Source of the DNA: Diaphorobacter sp. HDW4B
GTDB lineage: Bacteria; Pseudomonadota; Gammaproteobacteria; Burkholderiales; Burkholderiaceae_C
Length of the DNA stretch: 64,000 nucleotides
Direction: 5' to 3'
Assembly (NCBI RefSeq): GCF_011305535.1
Contig: NZ_CP049905.1
Coordinates: 372,001 to 436,000 of the forward strand
In this document: positions 19,620 to 29,800 of the stretch, piece after piece
Position numbering within the stretch: the first letter of the stretch is position 1
How the letters are laid out: each line of letters opens with the position of its first letter
Notes under the pieces: generated by a model
Databases searched by the model: none
Told to the model about the DNA's origin: nothing
The model's input: the letters and a program-made list of their open reading frames with translations, nothing else
Translations under genes and position numbers: made by a program

Positions 19620-20180
19620 ATGCGCCTCACCACTCGCGGAAAAATGGCTGTCACCGCCATCACCGATCTTGCCTCTCGCTCTCACGGACACCCGGTGGCG
19701 CTGCCCAGCATCAGTGCACGACAAGGCATTTCGCTGTCCTACCTCGAAGACATCTTCAGCGCCCTGCGTCGCGCCGGCCTGGTGCGCAGCATTCGCGGCC
19801 CCGGTGGCGGCTACACATTGGCCCGCCCCGCCAGCGAAGTGTCGGTTGCCGACATCGTCAAAGCCTCCGACCGTGCAATGACCGAACAGGTCGATGAAGC
19901 CGGCAACAACCTGCGCGAAGATTCGCCCTCCGGCAAGATGACGGCTGAACTCTGGACCAGCTTTCACTCGCGCGTGCTCGACTATCTGCAGTCCGTGACC
20001 GTTGCCGACCTGGTCGCCCAGCAGAGCAGCCAGTCTGGCGAAATCGCACAGACCACGTCGCCACGCCTGAGCTCCGCCATGAAGCGCCTCAAGGGCCGCA
20101 CGGCTGCCAAGACACAGTTCCCAGCCCACAACGTGCCGAATTCGGTATTCGCACTGGCGGCCATGGGCGCTCGCTCCTGA
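19620..20180 (+). CDS. Rrf2-family regulator, IscR-like but without cysteines
   Basis: A 186-residue Rrf2 transcription factor. The winged-helix part MRLTTRGKMAVTAITDLA ... YLEDIFSALRRAGLVRSIRGPGGGY (in pieces) is very close to IscR. The region that in IscR holds the Fe-S cluster through three cysteines (around residues 92-104) is here about residues 85-108 and contains none; the whole protein has no cysteine. It therefore should not sense Fe-S status in the known way. A C-terminal tail of about 45 residues is also longer than usual. No iscS/iscU follows. Regulated genes unknown. Confidence 0.85.
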   Translation: MRLTTRGKMAVTAITDLASRSHGHPVALPSISARQGISLSYLEDIFSALRRAGLVRSIRGPGGGYTLARPASEVSVADIVKASDRAMTEQVDEAGNNLREDSPSGKMTAELWTSFHSRVLDYLQSVTVADLVAQQSSQSGEIAQTTSPRLSSAMKRLKGRTAAKTQFPAHNVPNSVFALAAMGARS

Positions 20181-20205
20181 GGCGACACCTTCATAGCACC
20201 TGCCA

Positions 20206-20244
20206 TTGAACGCTCAGCGCCCATCAAAGGGCACGGGCGTTCAA
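20206..20244 (+). terminator. Possible hairpin terminator after IscR-like gene
   Basis: TTGAACGC pairs with GCGTTCAA with an inner GCCC/GGGC stem. No long T run follows, so termination is uncertain. Confidence 0.4.
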
Positions 20245-20414
20245 CTCAGCTTCGCCCTTGTTTCGGCCCACCCTGTGGCTCAACCAGTTACAGAGGCAAG
20301 TCGCGGCACACGCCAGTGAGCCGCTCGCATCGGACGAACGGGTTTGCCGGATCAACCCATGAATTTGGACCGGCTGGCAAGACAGTGATTGCCGTCGCGC
20401 ATACACTTCAGGCC

Positions 20415-20702
20415 ATGTCCGACGTTTATATGAATGTTGTCCACGCACTGCGCGCCCATTGGCAAGCGCACGACAACGCCTACCCCCAGAAGATTGTTCT
20501 CACTCCAGCACAGGCAGATCGTCTGCTTGAGCTGCAGCAGGTCGGAATGGTGCCCTTCCCCGACGCTCGCACGACGCCGCGTCGAGATCGCTTCATGGGT
20601 GCCACCATCGAAGTGGACGTCAATACATCGGGCGTGTTGATTGCAGTCGATGGCACCGAAATGCCTATCGAGGCAATACCCAAATCCGAACCCAAAAACT
20701 GA
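20415..20702 (+). CDS. Small hypothetical protein
   Basis: A 95-codon gene beginning MSDVYMNVVHALRAHW. It is soluble, with a helix-rich start, KIVLTPAQADRLLELQ, then FPDARTTPRRDRFMGATIEVDVN and a hydrophilic end. The two halves suggest a small alpha/beta protein. I do not recognise a family. A longer in-frame start at 20316 adds sequence without clear coding character. Adjacent to, but separated by a hairpin from, the IscR-like regulator. Confidence 0.55.
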   Translation: MSDVYMNVVHALRAHWQAHDNAYPQKIVLTPAQADRLLELQQVGMVPFPDARTTPRRDRFMGATIEVDVNTSGVLIAVDGTEMPIEAIPKSEPKN

Positions 20703-20886
20703 GTTTTCGGCGACATCAGACATGTTGCGCTGACTGGGGTTCGACTCCCTCGACTCCACTCTACTCAAGCTCGCTCCCGGCGCGCTCTGGCTTCCGCTTG
20801 GTCATGGTCATGGTCAGCTTTCCAAAGCTCCTATCGCGTGATGCGCAAAGAGCACGTCAGGCCTCGTTTTTGCATCCCTAAAAAAC

Positions 20887-20915
20887 ACAACGCCCAGCAC
20901 AATGCCGGGCGTTGT
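20887..20915 (+). terminator. Rho-independent terminator
   Basis: ACAACGCCC and GGGCGTTGT form a nine-base stem followed by CTTTGTTC. Confidence 0.75.
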
Positions 20916-21040
20916 CTTTGTTCGTCAGTGCATGAACGCTGCCCCTCGTTCCTCAGCGCGGTTGCGCAATGGTGTCACCACACAAGACAGGCGACGCTCT
21001 CGCCGTTTCCTGTGCGTTGATGCTGTCGATGGGCCGGGTG

Positions 21041-21074
21041 GAAAGTGTCACAACGCTTGAGTTGCGACACTTTC
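21041..21074 (-). terminator. Hairpin downstream of adhesin gene
   Basis: GAAAGTGTCACAAC and GTTGCGACACTTTC pair over 14 bases with one mismatch, starting 14 bases past the adhesin stop. Confidence 0.65.
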
Positions 21075-21087
21075 ACACCAGCATTGA

Positions 21088-23313
21088 TCAGACCAGGCTG
21101 ATCTGATGGTTAGCCAGCAAGGTCGCCAGGTCTGTCTGTACGCTGGAGAGCGTCACCACCGTGGTGTAGTCGACGCCATCTCCGTGCGTATCCACCTGAA
21201 TTTCGGTTCCCGCAACTGTGGTGTTGACCTTCAGGTACTTGGAGATCGTGTCACCCGCATTGATGGTTGCAACACCATCGATGTACATCGCAGCCGAATC
21301 GCCTCCTGAAGCTGGCTTGTAGTCGTGCAGGAGTGCGCTCAGGTCGATGCGATCCGTGTTGGCCAACGCCTCCCACGAGCCGACCTTGAAGCCGGTCACC
21401 ACATCGCTGCCATTGCCGCCCACTGCATCGCTGGCGTTCAACTCGTTGTATGCCAACGTGTCCTTGCCGCCGCTTGTCAGTGCGATCGTGTCGTTGCCAG
21501 CGCGACCTTCGATCCAGTCATTGCCCGCGCTGCCTGTGAGCTTGTCGCCGTAGTCCGAGCCAGCCACGCCCTCGATGTCCACCAATGTGGCCTTGATCTG
21601 TGCATTGCCCTGAACAGCTGTGCTGCCCAATTCGACGTTGACCGCCGATGTGGCATCGCGGAAGTCGACGACGTCCAGACCGCCGGTCTTGCTCCAGCTT
21701 TCGGAGTCACCGGAGACACTCCAACCGCCAGAGCCGTCAAAGGTGTGCGTGCCAGCTTCAGCGACAAAGGTGTCGTTGTAGCCGGTACCCGTCAAGGTTC
21801 CCGACGTGACACCCGTGCCTGCCGTTGCCGACAACGCATAGGCGTTTGTGCCAGCGGAGGCTTCGAGCCCATCCCAGGTGACGTTGGAAGAAACGCCGTT
21901 GGTGACCTTCAACAAGGTGGCCGTGTAGGTCTCGGACGCATCCAGACCATAGAAGCTGACCACGCCGGACGTGTCGTTCACACCGTAGCCGGACTGCGCA
22001 TTGAGGATCTGCGCCGCCACCAGCTTGCCCGTGGAGTCATGCAGCTGCACGGTGTTGCCGTAGTAGACATTGACACCCGCGCTGTCCACGATCTGCAGGT
22101 GCATGGCGGTGCCGTCTGCGACTTCCTGGTTGTTCTGCACATAGACGATCTTTCCGTTCTGCTGCGAAACGATCAGATCCTTCGCACCATCCCAGTTGTA
22201 GTCCATCGCGGCAATGCCCGTGACGTTGCTCAGCGACGAGGACAACACGTTGACAGCCCACGCGCCGGTACCGGAGTTCGAGTACAGCTTGGCCGTCTGC
22301 GCGGAGGCATAGGTGCTGAACTTGATCACATCCATCAACCCATCGTGATTCCAGTCCGCAGCCAGTGACAGGAAGCCTGTGGCGGTGGTCTTGGTGGAGC
22401 AGGAACTGTTGCGGGTCGTGGCAACCGTGGATTCGATCGCTACGCCGGAAGTGCTCAAAAGCCCGCTTCCGTTGTTGTAGTAGATCTTGCCGGCAACCCC
22501 GTCCTTGCCTGTGGCCAGGTACAGATCCATTGCACCATCGCCATTGAAGTCAGCCCATGTCATCGACGCTGCGGTGATGCTGTCCTTTTCGTTCTCATAG
22601 AACACGTCGTCCACCGATTGACCCACCGACAACTTGCCCGAGCCATCGTTGTTGATGACCGATAGCGTGTACTGGCCAAGCGCATCGTCGTGGCGAACGA
22701 TGTCGACGTCACCATCGCCATTGATGTCCACACCGGAAACTTCGCCGAAGCTTTCCTGATCGTTGCGAGTCATGCCCGCATCGCCATTCTTGTTGCCATC
22801 CGGAACCAGCGAGCCACCGTTGTTGGCCAGATAAGTGACCGAGTTACCATTGCGATCTCCGTAGGCCAGGTCGAGATAACCGTCGCCTGTCTTGTCGTAG
22901 GCGATCACCGCACCCCAGTAGATGGTCTCGTCGCCGATGTCCTGCTTCTGAGCTGCGTACCCGTTGCCCGAGTTCTTCCACATGATCTGGTACTCACCAT
23001 CGGACTTGTTCTCGGTCCCAAATACGTCGGAAGTGCCATTGCGATCAAAGTCAGCGGAGGTCATGCTCACCACGGTGCGCGACTTGGATTGACCCTGCAC
23101 ATCACCCAGAATGCTGGAGGCGTAAGAAGACATGTCCGTGCTGCCGTACACATGGCGGTTGGCGGCAATCGTCCAAAGACCATCGTCGTTCAGACCAAAC
23201 GCAAGCGTGTTGTTGGTGCTGTCGCCCGGCGAAGTGGCCCAGTTGGTGTTGGCCCCTGAGTTGTCGACTGTCGCAGTCTCGATGCCCACAGAGCCATTGG
23301 CCTGCACCACCAC
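21088..23313 (-). pseudogene. Giant type I secreted adhesin, C-terminal fragment (FG-GAP repeats, RTX repeats, secretion signal)
   Basis: An open frame of 741 codons, shifted by one base against the preceding adhesin part. The first 300 residues carry FG-GAP/VCBS-type repeats with Ca-binding phrases (DFDRNGTSDVF, DINGDGDVDIV, DFNGDGAMDLY, DWNHDGLMDVI). RTX nonapeptide-like sequence follows (GSAGNDWIEGRAGNDTI), then the usual T1SS terminal region (VVTGFKVGSWEAL, DRIDLSALL, TTVVTLSSVQTDLATLL). These parts would carry calcium-dependent folding outside the cell and the uncleaved export signal. A GTG at 23313 is an unlikely natural start: the sequence reads back into the upstream domain in a different frame, so this piece has lost its N-terminus. 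Confidence 0.85.
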
Positions 23314-25982
23314 GCTTCCAGTGCTGTCCCTGTGTTCACAGAGTTCACACCCATCGTCAATGCAACGTTGAAGCTGATTTCAGCCCCCGTATTCGCATTG
23401 CCGGCTGCATCCACCACCTTGGCAACGTAGGTGTGCGCGCTGCCGCTGCTCAAAGCTTCAGGCAATGCAAATGACCAGTTCTTGCCACTGACCGTGGCAA
23501 CGCCCAGACGCTGGCCACCTTCGTAGATCACCACTTGCGTACCGGCTTCGAGGGTGTCGCTGAGCGTGCCCACCAATGCAGGCGTGCGGTCGTCTGTCGA
23601 AGTGCCGGACGCAAACTGGCCCTGCTGCTGACCGACGTTGTCCACATATTGAATCGTGCTGGTGGTCTGCGGCGCGATAGTGTCGACCGTGAAGTGCACC
23701 GCATCGCTCGCAGTGCTGACATTGCCAGCCGTATCCTTTTGCGTTGTGTGGACGGCATGGGCGCCGTCGGACAACGCTGTGCCTGGCGTGAACGACCATT
23801 GCCCATCCACACCAACCACCACAGTGCCAAGCGAAGTGCCGTTGTCATACACGGTCACCTTGGCTCCCGCCTCGCCTGAACCGCTGAAGGTTGGCAAGGT
23901 ATCGTCCGTGGAACCGCCGTCCGCCACCGCACCGACCACATCACCGACATCGTCCGTGACCGTCGGCATGCCCATTTTGGTAGGCACCGTTATGTCCACC
24001 TGCAACAGGAACTCGGTCGACGGAGCGCTCACCTGACCCGAGGCGTCGGTGGACGTCGCCATGTAGCGGTATGTGCCTTCCGCCAGCACGCTCGTGTTGT
24101 TGATGCTCCACTTGCCGTTGGCATCCGCAACGGTTTGCCCCACGAGACCCCAGTTGCCCGCCGTATCCATGATGTACAGCTTCACGTAGGTGCCGACAGT
24201 CGCGGAACCCTTGAGTGTCGGCGTCGTGTCGTTGGTCACCACAGTCGGGGTTGCGGCGTACAGCGTTGCAGTCGTGGAAATGGGCACTGCCAGGTTTTCG
24301 ACCAAGGTGGCACGGGTTGTAAACGCGTCGGCAACAGAGCCGACATCCGTCAGAGATGCAATCTCCGTAGGCACTGCAGTGGTGCCAGCGAGCACATCGT
24401 CAACCAGCGAGTCTGTGCTGATCAGGCCCGTAGTATCAAGCAACGTGGTCAATCCGCTGTCCACTGCTGCACCTGACAACACGTCCGTTACCTCAGCAAT
24501 TCCTGTCGTGCCCGCCACCTCGGTCGTCTGTGCTGGGTCTACAACGGGCGTTATGGTATCAACTCCCGAAACCACATCCGTAGCTGGCGTGGTCTGGTCG
24601 ACAGCTGTCGAAGTATCTTCAGGTGGGATTGGCGAAGAAACAGGAACAGTCGTCGCTGTGTCCACCGTCTCGTCCACTGACGAAGTTTCGGTAGCACCAT
24701 TTTCAGGAGTCGGTGCTGGTGCTGGTGCTGGTGCTGGTGCTGGTGCTGGTGCTGGTGCTGGTGCTGGTGCTGGTGCTGGTGCTGGTGCTGGTGCGGGAAC
24801 CGGTGTGTGCACTGGCGTCAAATCATCTGCTTGCGCAATATCCTCATCACCCATGCCGTCGATGACAGGGGATGTAGGCGCATCGCCAGCCACCAAGAAT
24901 GCAAGTGTCTCCGAGGCCGAGCCCACGTTGCCTGCAAAGTCGACTGGACGAGCCTGGAGGCTGTGAGTGCCCTCGACCAACGCCTGCGTTGGCTCGAAAC
25001 TCCACGTGCCATCGCTGTTGACCTGCACTTCTCCGATCTGAGTGCCCTTGTCCAGGATCTGGACGACGGTGACCTCGGGGTACTCAGCCTTGCCGCTGTA
25101 AGTCGGCTGGCGATCATCCGTGATGGAGTTGCTGAGAATCGGCCCTTGAATCGAGCCCACATCGTCGAACAACGCGATGTCATGGACGGAGGTCACCGCA
25201 GGCGGCGTTGCCTTGGTCACATAGGTCTTTGCGACATCGATGGAGGAGACATTGCCTGCCTCGTCGGCGAAGCTTGCCTTGACCTCCAAGGTGGAATCCG
25301 CATCGCTGAGCAATTCGGCTCCGGGCACATTGGTGGTCCAGGTGTCACCGTTCAGCGTTGCCTGGTATTCGGTGCCGTCCACCGTCACCACTACCTTGGT
25401 CGCTACAGAGTCGGTCGGCACGCCGGTCAGCGTGCCCGAGATCGCAACATCGACCTGCGACTCGGCTTGGTTGACGATGTTGTCTTCCGTGACGTTGTTG
25501 ACCGTCAGCTTGGCATCGGTCACCGCTGGAGGTGTCGAGTCGGTTGTGTAGGTCTTGCTGGCATCCAGCGTGGCGGCATTGCCGGCGGCATCGGTGAAAG
25601 TCGCCTTCACATCCACTGTCAGGTCGGAGTCCGTCAGCAGCGCACTGCCCGGCACATTGGCCGTCCATTTGTCACCGTCAATCGTGGCTTCAACTTCGGT
25701 GCCGTCCACCATCACGACCACCTTGGTCACCGCAGAGTCGGCTGGCACGCCCGTCAGAGTACCGGTGATCGCCACGTCGGCCTTCGACTCGGCTTCGTTG
25801 ACGATGTTGTCGTCCGTGACGTTGTTGACCGTCAGCTTGGCGTCGGTCACCGCTGGTGGCGTCGAGTCGGTTGTGTAGGTCTTGCTGGCATCCAGTGTGG
25901 CGGTATTGCCTGCGGCGTCGGTGAAGGTCGCCTTCACATCCACCGTCAGATCGGAGTCCGTCAGCAGCGCGCTGCCCGGCAC
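23190..25982 (-). pseudogene. Giant adhesin, middle fragment (Ig-like repeats and Pro-Ala linker)
   Basis: A 930-codon open frame continuing in frame after an amber codon at 25983-25985. It holds the last two to three of the 109-residue Ig-like tandem repeats, another Ig-like domain, then a (Pro-Ala)n linker encoded by 13 copies of a hexamer, a Thr/Val/Asp-rich low-complexity stretch of about 170 residues, and three to four more Ig-like domains. After GVNSVNTGTA near 23322 the frame leaves recognisable sequence, and the last 45 codons are the shifted reading of the next domain. The coding part therefore ends near 23325. Confidence 0.8.
24712..24789 (-). repeat. Hexanucleotide microsatellite, 13 copies (GGTGCT on plus strand)
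   Basis: Thirteen perfect tandem hexamers plus a partial copy encode an alternating Pro-Ala linker in the adhesin. Because the unit is six bases, slippage changes linker length without shifting frame. Confidence 0.95.
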
Positions 25983-26862
25983 CTAGGCTGTCCATGTGTC
26001 ACCGTCAATCGTGGCTTCGATTTCGGTGCCGTCCACCATCACGACCACCTTGGTCGCAGCAGAGTCGGCTGGCACGCCCGTCAGAGTACCAGTGATCGCC
26101 ACGTCGGCCTTCGACTCGGCTTCGTTGATGATGTTGTCGTCAGTGACGTTGTTGACCGTCAGCTTGGCATCGGTCACCGCTGGAGGTGTCGAGTCGGTTG
26201 TATAGGTCTTGCTGGCGTCCAGCGTGGCGGCGTTGCCTGCGGCGTCGGTGAAGGTCGCCTTCACATCCACCGTCAGATCGGAGTCCGTCAGCAGCGCGCT
26301 GCCCGGCACGTTGGCCGTCCATGTATCACCGTCGATCGTGGCTTCAATTTCGGTACCGTCCACGGTCACGACCACCTGGGTCGCAGCAGAGTCGGCTGGC
26401 ACGCCCGTCAGAGTACCAGTGATCGCCACGTCGGCCTTCGACTCTGCTTCGTTGACGATGTTGTCGTCCGTGACGTTGTTGACCGTCAGCTTGGCGTCGG
26501 TCACCGCTGGTGGCGTCGAGTCGGTTGTGTAGGTCTTGCTAGCGTCCAGCGTGGCGGCGTTGCCTGCGGCGTCGGTGAAGGTCGCCTTCACATCCACCGT
26601 CAGATCGGAGTCCGTCAACAGCGCACCGCCTGGAACCTTGGCGCTCCAGGTGCCGCCGTCGAGCGTTGCCTGGTATTCGACACCGTCGACCGTCACGACC
26701 ACCTTGGTCGCAGCAGCATCGGAAGGCACGCCGGTGAGCGTGCCGGAGATCGCGACTTCCGCCTTCGATTCCGCCTCGTTGACGATGTTGTCTTCGGTGA
26801 CGTTGTTGACCGTCAGTTTGGTGTCGGTCACCTGTGGTGGCGTCGTGTCCAACGTGAAGGTC
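25555..26862 (-). repeat. Four tandem 327-bp repeats in adhesin
   Basis: Near-identical units begin at 25555, 25882, 26209 and 26536 (exact spacing 327 bases), each encoding a 109-residue Ig-like domain with TPPAVTDAKLTVNNVT and PGSALLTDSDLTVDVKATF. A more diverged unit precedes them at about 25228. The third base-pair differences are few, indicating recent amplification or gene conversion. The amber lesion lies in the unit starting at 25882. Confidence 0.85.
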
Positions 26863-29800
26863 GTTGCATCGCTGGCTGCGCTGGTGTTGCCTGCCTTGTC
26901 CGTCAAGGTGGCCGTGATACTGTGATTGCCTTCAGTCAAGGCCGTGGAAGGCTGATAGCTCCATGTGCCATCGGCGCCAACAACCGCTGTTCCGACTTGA
27001 GTGCCGTTGTCAAAAATCTTGACCTTGGCACCCGCTTCGCCCGTACCCTTGATCACTGGTGCAGGGTCATCCATCACACCACCGCTGGCGACGGCTCCCG
27101 TGACATCTCCTGCGTTGTCCATGATCTGCGCTGGTGCCGGCTTGGCTGGCGGCGTGATGTCGACGATCAGTTGGAACGACACAGATGGTGCGCTGATCTG
27201 CCCCGCAGAGTCGGTCGATGTCGCAATGAAACTGTGTGTGCTTTCCGTCAGCAGCGTGGACGTGATGCTCCATGTGCCCTTGGCACTCGCAACGGTGCTG
27301 CCGACCAGAAGCCGCGTGCCGTCGTCGGCCACGTCGTAGAGCTTCACGGTGGTGCCCGCTACGGCTGTGCCCTTCAATGTGGGCGTTGTGTCATTGGTGA
27401 CCAACGTAGCCACTGCCTGTGCGCGTTGAGTTATTGAGTCCATTTCTTTCTCCGTTGTCATGTTTGCTCGCAATGCAATCTGGTCGCCGTCGGAGAGGTT
27501 TTCAACGACAACCAAATCATCCACCGGCAGCTCTTCGCTGCCGCCCCCCTCTGTATTCCCACTATCCCCGTCGTCCTCGCCATCCCCCATCCCCTCGATA
27601 TATGGAGGCTCAGGCGCATCACCAGCCAAATCGAACCCGATCGCCGATGTGGGATCGCCAATGTTTCCTGCAGCATCGACCGGGCGGAACTGGAAGCTGT
27701 GCGCGCCCACTTCCAACTCATCTTCGGGCTCGAAATTCCAGACTCCTGTATCGCTTACCGTGGCTGTACCGATCAGGACTTGGTTGTCGAAAATCTGCAC
27801 GGAGGCCACTTCCGGGTAGTCCGCCTTGCCGCTCACGCTGGGCTTCGTGTCATCCGTCGCGCTGCCTGCAGTGATGGGGCCCGTCACCTCGCCGATGTCA
27901 TCCGAGATCACGACGTCATGAATGCTCGACGGATTCGGTGGCGTCAGCTTGATTCCATAGGTATGGCTAGCAAGCACTTGAGCAGAGTTGCCCGCCGCAT
28001 CACTGAACGATGCTGTGACCTCGAAGACATGATCCGGATCGGCCACTAGTGCTGAGCCTGCAACCGCCACACTCCACTTTTCACCTTCGATCTCTGCAGT
28101 GAGGGTTTGGTCGCCCACCTTCACGCTGACCACAGTCTTGCTGACGTCGGAAGGCAGATTCACGAGTACACCGCTCAGGGTGATTTCTTCGGTCTGTTCG
28201 GTGGCATTGATCACGTTGTCTGCGGTGACAGGATCGACCGTCAACTGCACCTTGCTCACATCGGGCGGCGTGACGTCGAGGAAGATCACGAATGGCTCGC
28301 TCGCCGAGCTTTCGTTTCCCACCGCATCCACACTGACTGCCGTCAGTTCATGCTTGCCTTCGCTGGTGATGGCGGGATTCACCGTGTACGCCCATTCACC
28401 ATCGCCATCGACGGTCGTGCTGCCGACCAAGCCACCGTTGTCGTAGATGTGGATCGTCTCGCCAGATGTCCCCGTGCCTTGCAAAGAAGGAGTCGTGTCG
28501 TCGGTGACGCCTCCATTGGCCAACGGATCCTTCACGGTTCCCACGTCGTCGGTCACTCCACCGATCGTGGGAGCCTCGGGTGCCGTCAGATCGACAGTCA
28601 ACGCAAACGTAGCCGTTGCCATGTTGCCCGCAACGCTCTTCGCGTTGACGGTGTATGCGTGCGCGCCTTCGCCTTGCGTCGGCAGGGCCACAGACCAACT
28701 GCCGTTGGCATCGGCAACGACACTCGTCACTGGCGTAGTGCCCTCCATGATCGTCACCGTGGCACCCGCAGTGGCGGTGCCCACGAAGGTCGGTGTGGCA
28801 TCGTCGGTCACACCACCGTTGGCGATCGGACCTGTGATGTCGCCGTAGTCGTCCTTCACTTCGTCGATCAGGAGCTCGATCCCCTCCGTGCCCACGCTGA
28901 ACGACAGCGCTTCGCTCGGAGGGCTCACATTGCCTGCCTTGTCGGTCAAGGTCACCGTGACACTGTGCTCGCCCTGAGTCAAACCTGTGGCTGGTGTCAG
29001 GCTCCATTGACCATCTTCACCGATGGTTGTGGTGCCAATGACCGCGGTGCCGTCATATACCGTGACCGTTGCACCGGCCTCGCCTTCGCCCTTGAACTCA
29101 GGGGTTGCATCATCGGTCGTTTCGCCGCTGACCAACGCACCCTTCTTGTCACCGACCTGATCGATGACCTGAGCTGGCGCAGGCTGATCGGGAGCGACCG
29201 TATCGATGCTCACAGGGTAGGCGCCCGTTGCGACGCTCTCCTGCCCTGCGCCATCCGTCGCGGTTGCGATCAAGTTGTGCGTTCCGTCGGAAAGATTCTG
29301 TGTGCTGATGCTCCACTGCCCCTTGCCGTCGACCGCGACGCTGCCGACCACGACGCGCTCGCCTTCGGCCGACACTTCATACACGGTCACCTCGGTGCCC
29401 AGAGTGGCTGTTCCCTCGAGCGTAGGCTTGGCATCCTTGGTCGGCTGGTTGGGCTGAATATTGCCGCCAGCGTCGTCATACACACCCGTGATGGCCGGTG
29501 CCTGTGGTGCAGCGCCAGCGACGGTGAAGTCCAGCATTGGAGTCAGTTCACCTGCGTTGCCTGCGGCATCGAGCGGCTGCAACTGGAAACTGTGTGGACC
29601 CGCGCCCAATGGACTCGCTGGCTCCACCCACCACGATCCATCGGTCTGCACGGTCGCGACACCGATCTCCACGCCGTTGTCCAGCAGGCGCACTTCGGCC
29701 ACATCCTCGCCGACCACCTTGCCCACATAACGCGGCTTGCTGTCGTCGGTGACATCGCCCGCGACGATCTCACCTTGCTTGTCGCCGATGTCATCCATCA

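Larger units (their letters stand above)
20703..21087. other. Intergenic between small gene and adhesin 3' end; contains two terminators
   Basis: No coding frame stands out. It holds a strong plus-strand terminator (20887-20915) and a minus-strand hairpin closing the adhesin (21041-21074). At 20735-20760 a stretch resembles the T arm and acceptor end of a tRNA or tmRNA, but no matching 5' half is present. Confidence 0.6.

Noticed and set aside
23300-23332. Programmed ribosomal frameshift in the adhesin
   Set aside because: No slippery heptamer, stimulatory structure or internal ribosome site is visible; simple base loss or sequencing error is more likely.
25228-26862. Regular repeats that could suggest a CRISPR-like array
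   Set aside because: Units are 327 bp, contiguous and coding for Ig-like domains; there are no short repeats with unique spacers.
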